Under the pieces are notes generated by a model. That model saw only the letters and a program-made list of their open reading frames with translations. It had not been told where the DNA came from and ran no database searches. The position numbers were made by a program, and so were the translations under genes. A DNA stretch of 15,428 nucleotides from contig CAUEMA010000028.1 in the NCBI GenBank assembly GCA_959018755.1, positions 1 through 15,428 on the forward strand, written 5' to 3'. The DNA comes from an uncultured Collinsella sp. (GTDB taxonomy: Bacteria; Actinomycetota; Coriobacteriia; Coriobacteriales; Coriobacteriaceae). Numbering within the stretch: the stretch's first letter is position 1; each line of letters starts with the position of its first letter. Below are positions 12,875-15,428 of this stretch, piece by piece.

Positions 12875-15052
12875 ATGAACTTCCGCTCATCTCTCGCCTG
12901 CACCTCGAGCGATATCGCCCGCTGGGGGCTGCGCTCCGTCCTTAAGCGCCAGGGCGGCGTACTCCCCGGCCGCATCGCCATGAAGATCAACCCCGAGCTG
13001 CTGAGCGACCTCGCGGGCCTTGTCGACCGCAGCGTGGTGATCACCGGCACCAACGGTAAGACCACCACCTCCAACCTCATCGCCGACGCCGTTGCCGCCA
13101 GCGGCGCCACCGTGGTATGCAACCGCGCCGGCAACAACATGGAGCCAGGCGTGGTGGGCGCGTTGCTCGAGGCGCGCGGCAACCTTAAGCGAACCGCCAG
13201 CAGCAAGCGCGTAGGCGTCTTTGAGTGCGACGAGCTCTACACGGTGCGCGTCCTGCCCAAGCTCAAGCCGACCTACTTTGTGCTGCTCAACCTGTTCCGC
13301 GACCAGCTGGACCGCTACGGTGAGATCGACCACACCCAGGACGTCATCGCCCATGCGTTGGAGCTCTCTCCGGCAACAACGCTCATCTACAACGCAGACG
13401 ACCCGCTGTGCGCCTCGATCGCCGCGCGCGTCCCCAACACGAGCATCGCCTTTGGCATCGACGGTGCTACGGGCACCGAGTCCGATCGCATTAGCGACTC
13501 GCGTTTTTGCTCGCAGTGCAACGCGCCGCTGGAGTACGACTATGTGCAGTACGGACAGCTTGGAGCATACCATTGCCCCTCGTGCGGCTGGGGTCGTCCC
13601 GCGCTGGTCCGTCGCGTAACGGACGTTGAGCTCACCTGCAACGGCTACGGCTTTGACCTGAACTTTGGACCCGATACTGACGCACCCGCAACGCACATCG
13701 CCACGCGCTACAACGGCCTATACATGGTCTATAACGTTGCCGCCGCCTTCTTTGCGGCGCGCGAGCTGGGCGTGGGCGCGGCACATCTACAGTCCACGCT
13801 CGATGCCTACGTCCCCGCCGGCGGACGCATGGGCCGCTGGGAGATCGCCGGCCGTACCGTCGAGGCAAACCTGGCCAAGAATCCCGTGGGCTTCGATCGC
13901 CAGATCCAGTCCATTAAGACGGCGGGCGGCAGACTCTGCGCCTTCTTTCTGAACGACAACGACGCCGACGGCCACGATGTCTCGTGGATCTACGACGTCG
14001 ACTTCGAGCGCATCGCCGATACCCCAGGGCTTGTCGCCTTTGCCGGCGGCACGCGTGCACACGATATGCAGGTACGCCTGAAGTACGCCGGCATCGACTC
14101 CGCCATCATCTCGAATATCGAGCAGGCGATCGGTGCCGTGGCGGACGAGGAGGCTGGTGATACTTTCTACGCCGTCGCCAACTACACGGCCTTCCCGCCG
14201 CTGGTCAAGGAGCTCGACGAGCTTAAGAGCACCGATGCGAGCTCGGTCGCCTCCCACGCCGTAACGCGCGCCGATGGGAGCGCTGTCCCCACCGACATTG
14301 TGCCGGTCGAGCTTTCGCGCCCCCTGCGCATCGTCTACCTGTATCCCGATGCCCTCAACCTCTATGGCGACGGCGGCAACGTCATTGCCCTCGAGCGCCG
14401 CTGCGCCTGGCGTGGCATCCCCGTGCGCGTGGACGAGGTCCGTATGGGCGAGTCGCTCGATCTCACCGACGCCGACATCGTCATGATGGGCGGTGGCTCC
14501 GACCGCGATCAGCTGGCCGTGGCACACGAGCTGTTCGCTCAAAAAGACAAGGTCGCAGCCTATGTTGAGGATGGCGGCTCGCTGCTTGCCATCTGTGGCA
14601 GCTATCAGCTGCTCGGCCGTTCGTACTACATGGGCGAGAATCGCATCGAGGGCCTGGGCGTCATTGCCGCCGAAACCGTGCGCGGCTCCGACCGCCTGAT
14701 CGGCAACGTCGCCGTCAAGACCGACCTGGCACCCGAACCCTTTGTGGGATTTGAGAACCACGGCGGCCGCACCCTGCTCGATGCAGTGGCCACGCCGCTC
14801 GGAACGTCCGTCGTCACGGGTACCGGCAACAACGGCGACGATGGCTTTGAGGGCCTCATCTACAAGGGTGTCATCGGCACATACCTACACGGACCGGCAC
14901 TGCCCAAGAACCCCGAGCTCGCCGACTGGCTCATCGCCCACGCTCTCGAGCACCGTGGCGATGCACAGACCACCGCCCTGCTGCCGCTCAAACCCCTCGA
15001 CGACGCTTACGAGCACGCCGCCCACGACGCCGCGATGAAGCTCCTCCCCTAA
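12875..15052 (+). CDS. murT-gatD: MurT-GatD fusion: lipid II isoglutaminyl synthase in one chain
   Basis: Amidates the D-Glu of the lipid II stem peptide to D-isoglutamine, using ATP and glutamine, at the inner face of the membrane. In staphylococci and streptococci two proteins do this, MurT (about 440 aa) and GatD (about 240 aa); here one frame of 725 residues holds both. MurT part, 1-450: ATP loop TGTNGKTTT at 57-65, FECDE at 117-121, zinc ribbon cysteines 212/215 and 234/237, NGLYMVYNVAAA at 280-291, AKNPVGF at 334-340, and the C-terminal NDNDADGHDVSWIYDVDFE at 360-378. A linker of roughly 450-482 is poor in hydrophobics. GatD part, 484-700: LYPDALNLYGDGGN, nucleophile Cys574 in LLAICGSYQLLG, FENHGGRT at 626-633, and catalytic His672 in TYLHGP. 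The ATG at 12875 has AGGA 8 nt upstream. No frameshift is needed. A terminator follows 7 nt after the stop. Confidence 0.93.
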   Translation: MNFRSSLACTSSDIARWGLRSVLKRQGGVLPGRIAMKINPELLSDLAGLVDRSVVITGTNGKTTTSNLIADAVAASGATVVCNRAGNNMEPGVVGALLEARGNLKRTASSKRVGVFECDELYTVRVLPKLKPTYFVLLNLFRDQLDRYGEIDHTQDVIAHALELSPATTLIYNADDPLCASIAARVPNTSIAFGIDGATGTESDRISDSRFCSQCNAPLEYDYVQYGQLGAYHCPSCGWGRPALVRRVTDVELTCNGYGFDLNFGPDTDAPATHIATRYNGLYMVYNVAAAFFAARELGVGAAHLQSTLDAYVPAGGRMGRWEIAGRTVEANLAKNPVGFDRQIQSIKTAGGRLCAFFLNDNDADGHDVSWIYDVDFERIADTPGLVAFAGGTRAHDMQVRLKYAGIDSAIISNIEQAIGAVADEEAGDTFYAVANYTAFPPLVKELDELKSTDASSVASHAVTRADGSAVPTDIVPVELSRPLRIVYLYPDALNLYGDGGNVIALERRCAWRGIPVRVDEVRMGESLDLTDADIVMMGGGSDRDQLAVAHELFAQKDKVAAYVEDGGSLLAICGSYQLLGRSYYMGENRIEGLGVIAAETVRGSDRLIGNVAVKTDLAPEPFVGFENHGGRTLLDAVATPLGTSVVTGTGNNGDDGFEGLIYKGVIGTYLHGPALPKNPELADWLIAHALEHRGDAQTTALLPLKPLDDAYEHAAHDAAMKLLP

Positions 15053-15059
15053 CGCCCCG

Positions 15060-15096
15060 CCACCACAAAGGGGACAGGCACCTTTGTGGTGGTTTT
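15060..15096 (+). terminator. Rho-independent terminator of the murT-gatD unit
   Basis: CCACCACAAAGG (15060-15071) pairs perfectly with CCTTTGTGGTGG (15081-15092), with a 9-nt loop GGACAGGCA, followed by TTTT. The sequence AAAGGGGACAGGCACCTTT has the look of REP-type elements found in many genomes, so the terminator may have been supplied by such a repeat (inference). Confidence 0.8.
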
Positions 15097-15113
15097 GATC
15101 TGCCACGTTTGTT

Positions 15114-15174
15114 TGTCTCGATCTGTAACATCTAGGCCGTTGAAAGTCGTCTTACTGTTACAGATTGAGATATT
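15114..15174. repeat. palindromic element, copy 1 (80-bp period)
   Basis: The arm TGTCTCGATCTGTAACA (15114-15130) and the arm TGTTACAGATTGAGATATT (15156-15174) are inverted copies. Over 15 bp (TCTCGATCTGTAACA against TGTTACAGATTGAGA) only one position differs. The loop is 25 nt. A second copy follows exactly 80 bp downstream. Confidence 0.85.
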
Positions 15175-15193
15175 CGTCCCGACGCCCGCCGTC

Positions 15194-15254
15194 TGTCTCG
15201 ATCTGTAACAGATAGAGCCGATTTGCCTGCCCAGATGTTACAGATTGAGATATT
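15194..15254. repeat. palindromic element, copy 2 (80-bp period)
   Basis: The same two arms as copy 1, base for base (15194-15210 and 15236-15254), again with a 25-nt loop whose sequence is different. Conserved arms with diverged loops mean that the arms, or the hairpin, are what is selected or mobile. Confidence 0.85.
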
Positions 15255-15332
15255 TGAAAATCAGGATAGGGAGCCAGCTCCTGTGTGGTGGTTTTCCAGT
15301 TTGCCAACGATATACGCGCCGGCAAAAAAGTC

Positions 15333-15341
15333 TGCTATACT
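15333..15341 (+). promoter_or_regulatory. extended -10 promoter of tRNA-Glu
   Basis: TGCTATACT is an extended -10 box (TG-n-TATACT). Transcription would begin near 15348, a few bases before the tRNA. There is no clear -35 box, as expected for an extended -10 promoter. Confidence 0.6.
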
Positions 15342-15351
15342 CTTTCCCGCT

Positions 15352-15428
15352 GTCCCCATCGTCTAGCGGCCAAGGACGCCACCCTTTCAAGGTGGATATC
15401 GCGGGTTCGAATCCCGCTGGGGGCACCA
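15352..15428 (+). tRNA. tRNA-Glu (anticodon UUC)
   Basis: The acceptor stem GTCCCCA pairs with TGGGGGC. The anticodon stem CCACC/GGTGG holds the loop CTTTCAA, anticodon TTC. The T arm is GCGGG-TTCGAAT-CCCGC. Discriminator A is followed by an encoded CCA that ends exactly at the last base of the window. All parts fit a normal tRNA-Glu. Confidence 0.97.

Noticed and set aside
15114..15254. Could the regularly spaced repeats be a short CRISPR array?
   Set aside because: There are only two units, each unit is an inverted repeat with its own loop, the period is 80 bp and no cas gene is present.

Overview
The window is about 15.4 kb of GC-rich chromosome. Gene content and codon usage suggest an anaerobic actinobacterium of the Coriobacteriia, most likely Collinsella or a close relative. 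This assignment is inference: there is no rRNA, and it rests on the MurT/GatD peptidoglycan amidation gene, iron-dependent fermentation dehydrogenases, a multi-cluster ferredoxin and the style of the intergenic repeats. No phage, IS or CRISPR locus is present. It reads as core chromosome with a small accessory patch at about 2.9-3.6 kb and repeat-rich gaps.

Layout: (1) 1-1598, minus: guaA (GMP synthase), complete except for the last base of its stop codon. (2) 1866-2879, plus: cytoplasmic type I L-asparaginase, divergent from guaA. (3) 2885-3585: a perfect hairpin, a 72-aa XRE-type regulator (minus) and a divergent 129-aa orphan protein (plus). The two genes share a 24-bp perfect palindrome that carries a TATAGT box on each strand. 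(4) 3595-6434, minus: four-cluster ferredoxin-like protein, then YchF, then a small DUF1648 membrane protein. YchF has its own candidate promoter, and ychF and the DUF1648 gene are only 11 nt apart. (5) 6586-10208, minus: three iron-type dehydrogenases in a row (Fe-ADH, canonical GldA, divergent GldA paralogue), with strong terminators after the first two and a 31-bp hairpin before the third. (6) 10209-10709: a 501-nt gap without a recognisable gene. (7) 10710-15052, plus: two translationally coupled helical-repeat proteins that look like ancient paralogues, then a 725-aa fusion of MurT and GatD. (8) 15053-15351: terminator, two palindromic elements exactly 80 bp apart, and a tRNA promoter. 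(9) 15352-15428: tRNA-Glu(UUC) with encoded CCA.

How the genes fit together: the dehydrogenases would dispose of reducing equivalents by interconverting alcohols, polyols and carbonyls. Asparaginase supplies aspartate and ammonia, and GuaA makes GMP from XMP and glutamine. MurT-GatD amidates the D-Glu of lipid II using glutamine. The two helical-repeat genes appear to share its transcription unit, which makes them candidate partners in cell-wall work; that link is inference from position only.

Most worth a second look: the single-chain MurT-GatD, the paralogous gene pair ahead of it, the loss of the YchF catalytic histidine (His114 to Arg), the regulator/orphan pair around its palindrome, and the paired 80-bp-period palindromes beside the tRNA.
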